A program made the translations under genes and the position numbers. The notes below the pieces were generated by a model. It did not search any database. It saw nothing but the letters and a program-made list of their open reading frames with translations, and was not told where the DNA came from. DNA of 51,334 nucleotides from Candidatus Bathyarchaeota archaeon (GTDB lineage: Archaea > Thermoproteota > Bathyarchaeia > 40CM-2-53-6): NCBI GenBank assembly GCA_005881615.1, contig VBBR01000034.1, forward strand, positions 1 to 51,334. The letters are read 5' to 3'. Of the stretch, positions 1 through 8,709 are shown one piece after another; the stretch's first letter is position 1, and every line of letters begins with the position of its first letter.

Positions 1-30
1 GCCTTAGTATCATTGGAATGACCCTTGTTC

Positions 31-77
31 GTTACTCTAGGTAACGGAATTAAGCTATAAATGTTACCTTTAGTAAC
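31..77. promoter_or_regulatory. Two palindromes GTTAC-N5-GTAAC (31-45 and 63-77) flanking a TATA-like CTATAAAT (55-62)
   Basis: gttactctaggtaac and gttacctttagtaac, centres 32 bp apart; arms extend to CGTTAC/GTAACG and AATGTTAC/GTAACATT. Confidence 0.6.
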
Positions 78-94
78 ATTGTGAGTTCCGGTAC

Positions 95-598
95 TTAGTA
101 AACCGACACCTTGGCAACTCCTCTGATTTTCAGAATCAGCGGAATCGCCTTCCCAGGGATGACTCGGTCCCCAATCAGAGTGAGCTTGGGATCTGGATTC
201 ATTTCAGGGTCGTCGACTAGCGCCTGTCTAATGCTTATCCCATGCTCAGCCAAGACTCTGGCCGCATTTGCAAGAATTCCTATCTCGTTCGGGTCGTCCG
301 ATGCTATCTCGATCACTCCTAGCCCCATCTGCTTCGCTACCGCTCGGAACGAAGGCCCCGCTGACTCTAGTCCCGAAAAGACCAGCTTGATTTCTTTGTT
401 CATGTTGATCTCTCGGATCGTCTCCTTTATGGTACGCCGGTCGACTCCCATCACTCTCGCCACTTTGAGGGTGGGGACCTCGACTTCATTGACGTAGATC
501 TTGTCGCCTTTGACTGAGAGCCCATTTTGGAGCAGAAACCTGGCAACTCGCAGCCGTTCGGGATGTGCCTCAAAGAGATCGCGTATTCTCTCCCACAT
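95..598 (-). CDS. ACT-domain protein with N-terminal HTH-like region (predicted amino-acid metabolism regulator)
   Basis: VARVMGVDRRTIKETI HTH-like; GVIEIASDDPNEIGILANAARVLAEHGISIRQALVDDPE ACT-like. Confidence 0.75.
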   Translation of the reverse strand: MWERIRDLFEAHPERLRVARFLLQNGLSVKGDKIYVNEVEVPTLKVARVMGVDRRTIKETIREINMNKEIKLVFSGLESAGPSFRAVAKQMGLGVIEIASDDPNEIGILANAARVLAEHGISIRQALVDDPEMNPDPKLTLIGDRVIPGKAIPLILKIRGVAKVSVY

Positions 599-759
599 TA
601 CAGGTCGAGAAGAGTGTTCTGTTCAAAGAACCTTAAAGAGTTGCATTGCGAAAACGCCAACATCTTTGCGCACTAACGCATGGACGAGGTCGTCACAACG
701 GTAGTTGAGAATCTCTGAGCCCTATACACCCGGCGCCAAGAAACGCCTTTGACGAGGCC

Positions 760-1095
760 ATGTTTCAGGGAAAGATTGTCCGGCTCATTGCAATTGAGAA
801 AAAGCCTGAGGAAGCGCTAGATGCCCTCTGCGCACGCTACCGAGTAGAAAGGCCTATTCTAAGGATCGGTCTGCCCAAGGGGGAAAAAAGGGCCCTAGGA
901 TGCTACGTGCACAAAGAGCGGACCATCTACATGTCGAGTGAAGAATACCTGTTTGATCCATACGTTTTGATCCATGAATTCTACCATCACTTGAGACATG
1001 TCGACGGAAAACACAGAGGAACTGAGCGACACGCGCGCGACTTCGCTCTTTCGTTCCTAAGGAATGCTCAGAGGAGCGGCGATAGGCTGCTATGA
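760..1095 (+). CDS. Small HExxH zinc metallopeptidase-like protein
   Basis: HEFYHHLRHVDGKHRGTERHARDFA. Confidence 0.55.
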   Translation: MFQGKIVRLIAIEKKPEEALDALCARYRVERPILRIGLPKGEKRALGCYVHKERTIYMSSEEYLFDPYVLIHEFYHHLRHVDGKHRGTERHARDFALSFLRNAQRSGDRLL

Positions 1096-1104
1096 TGGCT
1101 TGAG

Positions 1105-1674
1105 TTAAGCTTTGAACCAGCTAAAAACGAGATATCTTATCTCGTCCAGCTTAGCGTCTGGAATCGCTATGATGAATTGCTTCCTAACGGTAGTTGCCAG
1201 CCTTCCAGCTCGGACTACCTCAAAGGGCCCCATGATGGACTCTGGATCTTCCACCGAGACGATGAAGGGAGCATGATCGATCCCAGGTCCATGCTCGTAC
1301 ACGGCAAAGTCGGCGCCGAACTTTATTCCTGGGGTGACGATGTAGCCCTTGTTTCTCAAGTCCTTGTATACTTGGTAAGCCTGACTGAATCCACGATACG
1401 TCTCTCTGGCTTCTCTCAATAGAAGTGACTTGCGAACGGGTTCTTTGGTCCTTCCATCAATTACGGATATTCTGTGATGCTCGAGAAGATAGAGTCCTTC
1501 CATAAGGTCGAGCAGAAGCGGAACGTCGAAGTCTTGGTCTGGTTTTGGTTTTGGTATTCCGACTGGTTTTCCGAAGAATCCTGAGCGGTAAATGTCGAGC
1601 CCGGTTTTTGCGTCCCATACGATGAGGCGGGTTCCGATAAGTTCCGCTTCGCCTTGAAGTGTCGTGGGCTTCAT
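1105..1674 (-). CDS. endA: tRNA-splicing endonuclease (catalytic type)
   Basis: GIKFGADFAVYEHGPGIDHAPFIVSV...VRKQFIIAI; Tyr/His/Lys catalytic motif and family fold. Confidence 0.92.
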   Translation of the reverse strand: MKPTTLQGEAELIGTRLIVWDAKTGLDIYRSGFFGKPVGIPKPKPDQDFDVPLLLDLMEGLYLLEHHRISVIDGRTKEPVRKSLLLREARETYRGFSQAYQVYKDLRNKGYIVTPGIKFGADFAVYEHGPGIDHAPFIVSVEDPESIMGPFEVVRAGRLATTVRKQFIIAIPDAKLDEIRYLVFSWFKA

Positions 1675-1681
1675 GATCCTT

Positions 1682-2344
1682 CTAGGCCGTCAGGGCGATT
1701 ACCCTGATCAGGTCTACAACGTCCACTCCTAGGTCGGCCATATTCTCCATGTGAGCGCTAAGGTCTCTGACTAGAAGGAGAGTTCGTAAGGGAATCTTCT
1801 CGTCTAGTACTTCGAGGTCGAGAGATCGATAAACCATATCGACTTTCTTTTCCGTTTCCTCGACGCCTCTGGAGAGCTCCATGGCTTTGGTCGGGTTGAA
1901 CCCGAGGGACATCACTGTCTCTCTTATTTTGGACATCTCCTCAAGAACTAGAGCGTTCAGTTCGGCCAGTCGCTTGGTGTATTTCTTGTCGATCTTCCAG
2001 TTCCGGTCGATCACGGCGGACAGCCGGTAACCAATGCCCTGCGCATAGTCGGCTACCTCGCCGATCTTGAAAATGAGTCTGATGAAATCCTCCCGGTTGC
2101 TCAGGAGGGTTCCGAAAGAAGCGACCTCTTCCAGAAGTTTCTTCTTGGTTCCTTCGAAGTCTCCTAGAATCTTTAGCATGTTTTGGTAGTGTTCCTTGGC
2201 TTCCTTTGCCTTTCCATCCGAAACGTTGTCGGTCATCAGGGCTAGTTCGCGTGTTATGTCCACGACGTTTCTAGTTTGTTCTCGGCAGATGTCGAGTATT
2301 CTTCGTCGTATGTTTGCTTCGGTTTCAACTGGAAATGTCATCAA
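1682..2344 (-). CDS. DUF47/PhoU-like protein
   Basis: All-helical; KIGEVADYAQGIGYRLSAVI and MENMADLGVDVVDLI patterns. Confidence 0.65.
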   Translation of the reverse strand: MMTFPVETEANIRRRILDICREQTRNVVDITRELALMTDNVSDGKAKEAKEHYQNMLKILGDFEGTKKKLLEEVASFGTLLSNREDFIRLIFKIGEVADYAQGIGYRLSAVIDRNWKIDKKYTKRLAELNALVLEEMSKIRETVMSLGFNPTKAMELSRGVEETEKKVDMVYRSLDLEVLDEKIPLRTLLLVRDLSAHMENMADLGVDVVDLIRVIALTA

Positions 2345-2408
2345 GTAGCACTATCTCGCAACGTGAAGCTATCCTTGCCATAAAAAACTAGCAGCAGTCT
2401 AGTCTAGG

Positions 2409-4136
2409 TCATTTTGACGGTTTGAAACCTTCTTTCACTATCGTGTGGATGGTCGATGAGAGCGTTCCTATAGGGGTTCTCATTTGGTTCCAGCTATCAC
2501 GATCTCGGACGGTGACCGTGTCGTCTTTGAGGGTATCATAGTCTATGGTGATTCCAAGAGGCACACCGGCCTCATCCGCCCTGGCATATCTCCTTCCTAT
2601 GGAGCCTGATTCGTCGTAGTCTACTCTCAAGCCGTTGGCGATGAGAGTTTCGAACACCTCGGTTGCCCGCTTTGGCAACCCATCTTTGTTTACCAGGGGG
2701 AAGACCGAGGCTTGTATGGGAGCAAGGTTGAATGGGAGACCTAGAATCAGTCTATCTTCCTTCATTGTAAGGTTGTATTCGAGGGTGGCATAGAGAAGAC
2801 GTTCCACTCCGAAGCTTGGCTCTATTACGTGTGGTAGAAAGCGGGCGCCTGTTTCCTTTGCCTCTTCCTCAACGACGTCGAAGCAATCTGGGGGAACAGT
2901 GTACGACCCGATTCTTACGGTCTGTCCGGCCTTCTTGGCTCTCAGCAGTCTTTCCGGGTCGTCTTTGGATATTAGATCGGCGACTCTTCCTGTCTCTTCT
3001 TGAAAGATCTTTCTGATGTTCGGGTGGATTGGCTTGATCGATCTAACCTTACGGATCCGCGGTGTTGGATAGGGTTTGAAGACCCGGAGGTCTTCTCCGG
3101 TGGCTTCCATGTGTTTTCGCAAGTCGTAGTCTGTTCTGTAAGCGAAGCCTGCGACTTCCGTCCAGCCCCAGCGGTCCAGCCTAACTTCGTGGTCGAATGT
3201 TTGTGCTGAGTAGTGGGCCCTTTCGCTCGGAAGTTTTTCGAAAAATCTTTGATGATGCGGCTCGACTCCTAGTTGATTCAGGAACCGTTTTGAGAGTGCC
3301 ATGAAATATGCTGCCCATGGTGCTTTGATCACTTGTTTCTTGACCGCGTCGCCTACTTCAACGCGGGTCGCATTTTCTGTGCCTTTCTTTCTATTGTCTT
3401 CCGTAACAATCAATAGCTCCTCGGAGCCGACTTCATCAAGGTAGGGACAGTCCGGCTCTTCAGGGTCGAAGAAGAGCTCAAAATCCATTATCGTGAACTC
3501 ACGCAATCGTAAGGGACCCTGTCTAGGTGATATTTCGTTGCGGAGAACGGTCCCGACCTGGGCTATCCCGATCGGAAACTTCTCCCTCATCGTCTCAAAA
3601 ATTCGGCGGAAGTTGACGAATATTCCCTGAGCCGCCTCCGGGCGGCCGTAAGCAGGATCCTCGCCGTACGGACCTATGCTAGTCTTGAACATTGTCATGA
3701 AATACTGAGGCGGCCCTAACTCTCCGCCACACTCTGGACACTTCACATGTCTTTCCTTCAGGAGCGAGCCAAGCTGTTCAAGACTCATTCCTTCAGTCTC
3801 TAAGCCTGTAGCTTCCTTGACCAATTGGTCTGCTCTGAATCTTCTATGGCAGTTACTGCACTCCGTCATCGAGTCTTTGAAGTTCTCAACGTGACCTGAA
3901 GCTTCCAAGACCTTGTGAGGGGTGATTATGGGAGTGGAGACTTCGACGAACCCATGGCGTTGAAGGAAGAATTGACGCCACGTATCCTCAATCTGCCTTT
4001 TCAGCCCCACGCCTAGGGGCCCTAGATCCAGGAATCCGCTGAGGCCACCGTAGATCTCGAATGAGCCCCAGAAGAATCCTCTCCGCCGGGCAGTCTCGGA
4101 TAATAGTTTGTACTTGTCTTTGATTTGTTGCTGCAC
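2409..4136 (-). CDS. glyS: Glycyl-tRNA synthetase (archaeal/eukaryotic class II)
   Basis: RRGFFWGSFEIYGGLSGFLDLGPLGVGLKRQIEDTW; FRRIFETMREKFPIGIAQVGTVLRNEISPRQG. Confidence 0.97.
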   Translation of the reverse strand: MQQQIKDKYKLLSETARRRGFFWGSFEIYGGLSGFLDLGPLGVGLKRQIEDTWRQFFLQRHGFVEVSTPIITPHKVLEASGHVENFKDSMTECSNCHRRFRADQLVKEATGLETEGMSLEQLGSLLKERHVKCPECGGELGPPQYFMTMFKTSIGPYGEDPAYGRPEAAQGIFVNFRRIFETMREKFPIGIAQVGTVLRNEISPRQGPLRLREFTIMDFELFFDPEEPDCPYLDEVGSEELLIVTEDNRKKGTENATRVEVGDAVKKQVIKAPWAAYFMALSKRFLNQLGVEPHHQRFFEKLPSERAHYSAQTFDHEVRLDRWGWTEVAGFAYRTDYDLRKHMEATGEDLRVFKPYPTPRIRKVRSIKPIHPNIRKIFQEETGRVADLISKDDPERLLRAKKAGQTVRIGSYTVPPDCFDVVEEEAKETGARFLPHVIEPSFGVERLLYATLEYNLTMKEDRLILGLPFNLAPIQASVFPLVNKDGLPKRATEVFETLIANGLRVDYDESGSIGRRYARADEAGVPLGITIDYDTLKDDTVTVRDRDSWNQMRTPIGTLSSTIHTIVKEGFKPSK

Positions 4137-4179
4137 GGTTTCTCTGCTCGGATTTGACCAGAACGGAGTAGGTTAGTTA

Positions 4180-4200
4180 TATCCGCTTTCAGAGCGGATA
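4180..4200. promoter_or_regulatory. Inverted repeat TATCCGCT-N5-AGCGGATA between rpo12 and glyS
   Basis: tatccgctttcagagcggata; overlaps an A/T-rich TATA-like stretch upstream of glyS. Confidence 0.45.
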
Positions 4201-4210
4201 ATTGGGCTTG

Positions 4211-4432
4211 CTATCGTGCCTTCACGTGCTTTACTATGGGAGGTCGTACTTTTCGAAGTATTCTGTAGCCGCAGAATGGGCATTTGATCTCCGGGGTCAT
4301 CGCTAATTGATCAGCCGTCAGTTTTGATCCGCAGTTTATGCACTCGTAGATGAGTCCGCCTGGGTTTCGTTCGCGTGGTGGAGCCTCTGGTGGCGCTGGC
4401 TCGATAATTGGTTCTTCGGGACCGGATTCCAT
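4211..4432 (-). CDS. rpo12: DNA-directed RNA polymerase subunit P (Rpo12)
   Basis: YECINCGSKLTADQLAMTPEIKCPFCGYRILRKVRPP zinc ribbon. Confidence 0.85.
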   Translation of the reverse strand: MESGPEEPIIEPAPPEAPPRERNPGGLIYECINCGSKLTADQLAMTPEIKCPFCGYRILRKVRPPIVKHVKAR

Positions 4433-4469
4433 TGTTGCTATTCCGAGAATACAGAGATGGGGGTCGAGT

Positions 4470-7166
4470 TCAAGTTAAGGATTTCGAGGTCGAGGTTCCA
4501 GGATTCGGTTTGGCTTTACCGCCTGCCGGCTTGTCTTTTGTCGTCGTCTCGGGGCTGGGCATTGGTTTCTTTCGGAAGAGAAAGAAGAGGAGGATGACTA
4601 TCGCGGCTGCGACTCCGATTATTGCTGGGATGAGCACTTGGAGATTGCTTGGGAGGACCGTCACTTGAAGGGTGCCGGTGATAAGCGGAGCTCCGTAGTC
4701 TGGTGATAGAAATGTCACTGTGTATGTTCCAACACTAGGCGGGGCGCTGAAGGCGAACTGCACATCCTTCGGCTGCCCGGGACCTATGATGATTCCAGAC
4801 ACGGTTTTTGTGACTATTGTCTTGAGGTTGCTATCCTGAACGTTCAAAGTAACGCTGAGATTCATGTTCAAAGCGGTGGAATTGCTCTTCAAATGAAGAA
4901 CCAGGGTCGTCGGTTGATTCTGCGTAACCGAAGGAATGCTATCGAGGGTTGTCTGAAGTAACGTCGATTCCTGTGATGATTGTCCCTGGACCGTAATCGC
5001 GAATCCTGAGGAGTCAGTCCCGAGCGCCAAGAATGTGAGCTTGTTAGCGCCCAGTACTCTCCCAGAAAGGATCGTGGAAAAAGCTCCCGTCGTGCTCGAA
5101 GACGTGAAACTTCCAGTTGCTAACAGGCGTCCTGGAACAGGCGGATTGACTAGCACATAGGCGTAGGCTGGGGATTCCAGACCGTTGCTGCATGAAGGCA
5201 CGCATGCTCCTGTACCTGACAACGGCTCGCTTGCTATGGTTATCTTGAACAGACCGGCGTGTTGCCGGAGACCTGTTACTGGTGGGTTGCCAGGGGGTAA
5301 TAGAGCAGAGACTGAGCTGCCGCCGACATTGATTCCCCTTACGACAATTTGGATTCCTGCAGGAGTGAAGGTTGCGCTCAGCTGGTATACATATTTTGAA
5401 TTAATAGTGAAGGTGTCGTAGCCTGAAGGCAGTGGAATCATCACGTTTGACTGGTGAGTGGTCCCACTAGCATACTCGTGCTCGATGGTCAAATTCGCGT
5501 TCGAGTTAATCCTCGTTCCCGCCGAGGGGTTGACTAGGGTGAACACTATCATCAGTTGTTGACCCGTAGTGAATACTCCGTTGACTAGGCTGATATTGGA
5601 AACATAGATACCGGTTCCGCTCGTGATCGTTGGGGTCGTTAGTGGTGCGGGTCCGGCGCCATTGTCGATGGCGAAGACGTAGCCGTTCACGTTGATGTTG
5701 GTGGGATTCGTAGGCGAATATGCCAGGGTTCCTTGAGTGTTCAATCGCTGGTTCGATCCCGAGTACGAGAATCCTGTGACTCCAAGTTGTTGGAGTGTGA
5801 AAGATGTCGCGTTGTAACCGAAATCGTACATGTTGTTATACGTGCTATTCACAGTCCATAGGCCGAACAGCGATGCGCCTTGAGGGATGGGCGTGGTGAA
5901 ATTGAGCAGTGAGATTCCCTGCCGCGTACTTGTGAAAGTCTGCGTGACTTGAACAGATGTTTTGTTGGCTGTCACGTAGTCCGAACCGGTCACATTGACT
6001 CCTTGGCGGAGAGTGACTCGTACCTGCAGGAGGTCGCCTGTCCCCCACGTAGTCGTTGGGATTCCGCCCAGGGTGGTCTCTACCTTAGCGCCGAGATTGT
6101 TCGAGTTGGCTGTTATGATGATCAGAGAGTGCTTGATTCCGGTAGAATTGCTAATAGAGACGACGTACGAATTGGTGCAGAAGAACGCTGTACAATTACC
6201 CTGAAAGATAGGGGAGGCAGGTGAAGTCGTGGGGAAGATGGTTGTCCCGTTTTGGACGATCTTGACTGTTGTGTATGAATTCGGGTAGTAGAAGCTCAAT
6301 ATCATGTTAGACCACGTATGGTTGAGATGGCCGCTTGCCCCGTTAGGCTTGGGATAGGTTACGTTGGCAAAGTAACCGGTTGGAATGGCGAGATCTGATT
6401 TGTGGTTCACGGTCATGCTTGTTTGATCGGTGGGATCGAGTCCCATCGAATGTGAGTAGGAGTTGATGGGCAGACCGTCAGCTGAGACGACCGCCACGTT
6501 GCTAACTCGTATGCTAAGTCCCTTCCCTTGGGAGGTCGAGTTGAACGCGAAAACTAGCGTTAGGTTGAATCCTAGGTATTTCGTAACATCGTAGCAATTG
6601 TCACTTGGACCGCATCCCACTGGAGGGCTTCCAGCTGTGAACGAAGTGCCTTCTCCACCCATAATTGAGGTCTGGTTGGTCTTGGTCAGCTGGTGGATTG
6701 GAGCCAGTTTCGTATCATTGTAGATGAAGTAGCTCAGTTTTGTGAAGTTACCTAGATTGCCTCTCCAGTCGAATCTGAGATACGTTGTTGACGAGACGTT
6801 TCCCTTTGGTACGTTGAGTACGTTGCTGAAAGTGACGTTATCATTGGCTGGAGGTGCGCCGCTCGGAATCGTAACATTGAACGTCGTTCCAGGTATGGGC
6901 GTCCCATTCTGAGGATTGGTGAAATTCCCTCCGAACCAATTTACTGGGGTTCCCGGAGTGAATGTCGCGTTTAGCCGTGTGTAAACGTCGAACTGGGCTC
7001 GGCTTACGTTAAACGCAAACCGGGTTCCATTGGGATCATGTCCCGGGACAAGTGGAAGTGAGTGGGTTTGTGGCCCCGAGGAGTAGTGACTAATCTGAGA
7101 AGAGAGAGGGATGGCAGGCAATAGAGATAGCACTATGAGAATTACGCATAGGCTCCCCCGGATCAA
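4470..7166 (-). CDS. Large secreted or surface protein with signal peptide and C-terminal TM anchor
   Basis: Hydrophobic N-terminus, Ser/Thr/Asn-rich ectodomain, C-terminal VLIPAIIGVAAAIVILLFFLFRKK. Confidence 0.8.
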   Translation of the reverse strand: MIRGSLCVILIVLSLLPAIPLSSQISHYSSGPQTHSLPLVPGHDPNGTRFAFNVSRAQFDVYTRLNATFTPGTPVNWFGGNFTNPQNGTPIPGTTFNVTIPSGAPPANDNVTFSNVLNVPKGNVSSTTYLRFDWRGNLGNFTKLSYFIYNDTKLAPIHQLTKTNQTSIMGGEGTSFTAGSPPVGCGPSDNCYDVTKYLGFNLTLVFAFNSTSQGKGLSIRVSNVAVVSADGLPINSYSHSMGLDPTDQTSMTVNHKSDLAIPTGYFANVTYPKPNGASGHLNHTWSNMILSFYYPNSYTTVKIVQNGTTIFPTTSPASPIFQGNCTAFFCTNSYVVSISNSTGIKHSLIIITANSNNLGAKVETTLGGIPTTTWGTGDLLQVRVTLRQGVNVTGSDYVTANKTSVQVTQTFTSTRQGISLLNFTTPIPQGASLFGLWTVNSTYNNMYDFGYNATSFTLQQLGVTGFSYSGSNQRLNTQGTLAYSPTNPTNINVNGYVFAIDNGAGPAPLTTPTITSGTGIYVSNISLVNGVFTTGQQLMIVFTLVNPSAGTRINSNANLTIEHEYASGTTHQSNVMIPLPSGYDTFTINSKYVYQLSATFTPAGIQIVVRGINVGGSSVSALLPPGNPPVTGLRQHAGLFKITIASEPLSGTGACVPSCSNGLESPAYAYVLVNPPVPGRLLATGSFTSSSTTGAFSTILSGRVLGANKLTFLALGTDSSGFAITVQGQSSQESTLLQTTLDSIPSVTQNQPTTLVLHLKSNSTALNMNLSVTLNVQDSNLKTIVTKTVSGIIIGPGQPKDVQFAFSAPPSVGTYTVTFLSPDYGAPLITGTLQVTVLPSNLQVLIPAIIGVAAAIVILLFFLFRKKPMPSPETTTKDKPAGGKAKPNPGTSTSKSLT

Positions 7167-7459
7167 GACCTTTCACGAAGTGAAACGCGACAGCCGGACG
7201 GATTCTATTTAACCTTTGTAGGTTGCGGGATTCGAGTTGGGCTGAATTGGAGCATCGCTTGGCCTAAACTATCAGTTTCGCGCGAAGCCAATAATTCAAG
7301 AGGTCCGAAACAGGTCAAGTTCGAGGTAGTTATTGCTTGAATGCCAACTGATCAATTTCCCCTCAATGTAATATAATAACAAAAGCTGGCCTAAGAGTCT
7401 ATACAGCGATGACCCGCCAACCCTCTAGTGACGTCTTGCACAGTGAGAAAGAGGAGAGC

Positions 7460-7690
7460 TTAACGCTTTGGTGGCGGGGACACAAGAACCACGTTGTCTC
7501 CTCGAACAATTATTGTGCCAAGCTTCTTAGTTGACTCGGCGTTGGTTACATCCTCTGCGTCTTCCAGTACTAGGTTCATGTGTTGATCGAAGCTGTAGAG
7601 TCTTCCTCGCACGGTCCGTCCTCCTTTGAGCTGGACCAGTACGACTTTGTTCAGGCTCTCTTCGAAGATCTTCGCCGCAACTTCAGACAT
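7460..7690 (-). CDS. Lsm/Sm-like RNA-binding protein
   Basis: LVQLKGGRTVRGRLYSFDQHMNLVLEDAEDV...LGTIIVRGDNVVLVSP (Sm1/Sm2). Confidence 0.95.
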   Translation of the reverse strand: MSEVAAKIFEESLNKVVLVQLKGGRTVRGRLYSFDQHMNLVLEDAEDVTNAESTKKLGTIIVRGDNVVLVSPPPKR

Positions 7691-7743
7691 TCATCGTTCA
7701 ACCGGAGATTTGCGGTTGTCCGGCGAAGGTACTCTTTTAAAGA

Positions 7744-8277
7744 TTGTCTCCCTTTGATGATCGCGAAAAAGTCTTGACAGTTAGAACAATACTAAAAGAT
7801 CGAGACTCGAAGCCTCTAATTGAAGAGTTGCGACGTCTCCCAAACCAACAACAGCTCGCCCACAAATCAAGAGTAGAGATAGAGACTGTCAAAGACTCAG
7901 AGATAGTATTCGTCGATGGTGTCGCCATAGCTTTTAGACGGAAAGGCGAACTTGCACCAGTATTAACCAATACCTCTGCTCTAGACAGCATGCCAAGGAT
8001 CGTCGTCGATATGGGAGCTGTCCCACATGTAGCAGGAGGGGCAGATATCATGGCCCCGGGAATCCGGAAGGTCAATGGAGAGTTTGGCGAAAAGCAACTC
8101 TTGGCGGTAGTAGATGAGAAGCACGGCAAATACCTCGCCGTGGGGAGAGCACTCATTGGATCAGGTCTAATGGCAGCGACAAGGAAGGGTAAGGTCGTCG
8201 AGAACGTCCACTACGTCGGGGACCTAATTTGGGAGGTCATAAAGCCCAAGGGCCCGACAGCAGCAAGCTCGAGTTGA
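7744..8277 (+). CDS. PUA-domain RNA-binding protein
   Basis: MPRIVVDMGAVPHVAGGADIMAPGI...GKYLAVGRALIGS. Confidence 0.85.
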   Translation: MSPFDDREKVLTVRTILKDRDSKPLIEELRRLPNQQQLAHKSRVEIETVKDSEIVFVDGVAIAFRRKGELAPVLTNTSALDSMPRIVVDMGAVPHVAGGADIMAPGIRKVNGEFGEKQLLAVVDEKHGKYLAVGRALIGSGLMAATRKGKVVENVHYVGDLIWEVIKPKGPTAASSS

Positions 8278-8370
8278 CGCTTTCTATCGAAAAAAGTCAG
8301 GGAAATGTTTAAAGTTGAACCGGCTCCGAACCCGATGATAAGCTCCCGGAGCCCAGCCTGATCCTTCCCA

Positions 8371-8697
8371 ATGCAGCATTCTACGATCTACGTGAAAGCG
8401 CTCCCACTTCAGGAACTAGACGACGTGGAGACGATTAAGGGGGAAGTCAGAACTGGTAATATTCTCATCGTAAGAATCACTCCCTTGGCGCGAAAGAGCG
8501 TGGAGGAGACAAAATTGGCAATAACTGAGTTGACTGACTACACGAAATCCTTAGGCGGAGACATTGCTCGTCTAGGGGAAGAGCGGATCGTCATAACGCC
8601 AGCGGGTGTGAGGGTTTGGAGGAAAGAAGCGGCATCGTCTGAAGGAGCGATCCCCGCTGTTCCCATTCAGAACGAAGCTGTTCCCGGAACACGTTGA
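8371..8697 (+). CDS. sepF: Archaeal SepF-like cell division protein
   Basis: IYVKALPLQELDDVETIKGEVRTGNILIVRITPLARKSVEETKLAI...GGDIARLGEERIVITPAGVRVW. Confidence 0.85.
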   Translation: MQHSTIYVKALPLQELDDVETIKGEVRTGNILIVRITPLARKSVEETKLAITELTDYTKSLGGDIARLGEERIVITPAGVRVWRKEAASSEGAIPAVPIQNEAVPGTR

Positions 8698-8709
8698 CGT
8701 TACAGTCTA

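Noticed and set aside
7380-7450. Possible C/D box sRNA (gcgatga...) downstream of lsm
   Set aside because: No CUGA D box or paired C'/D' found.
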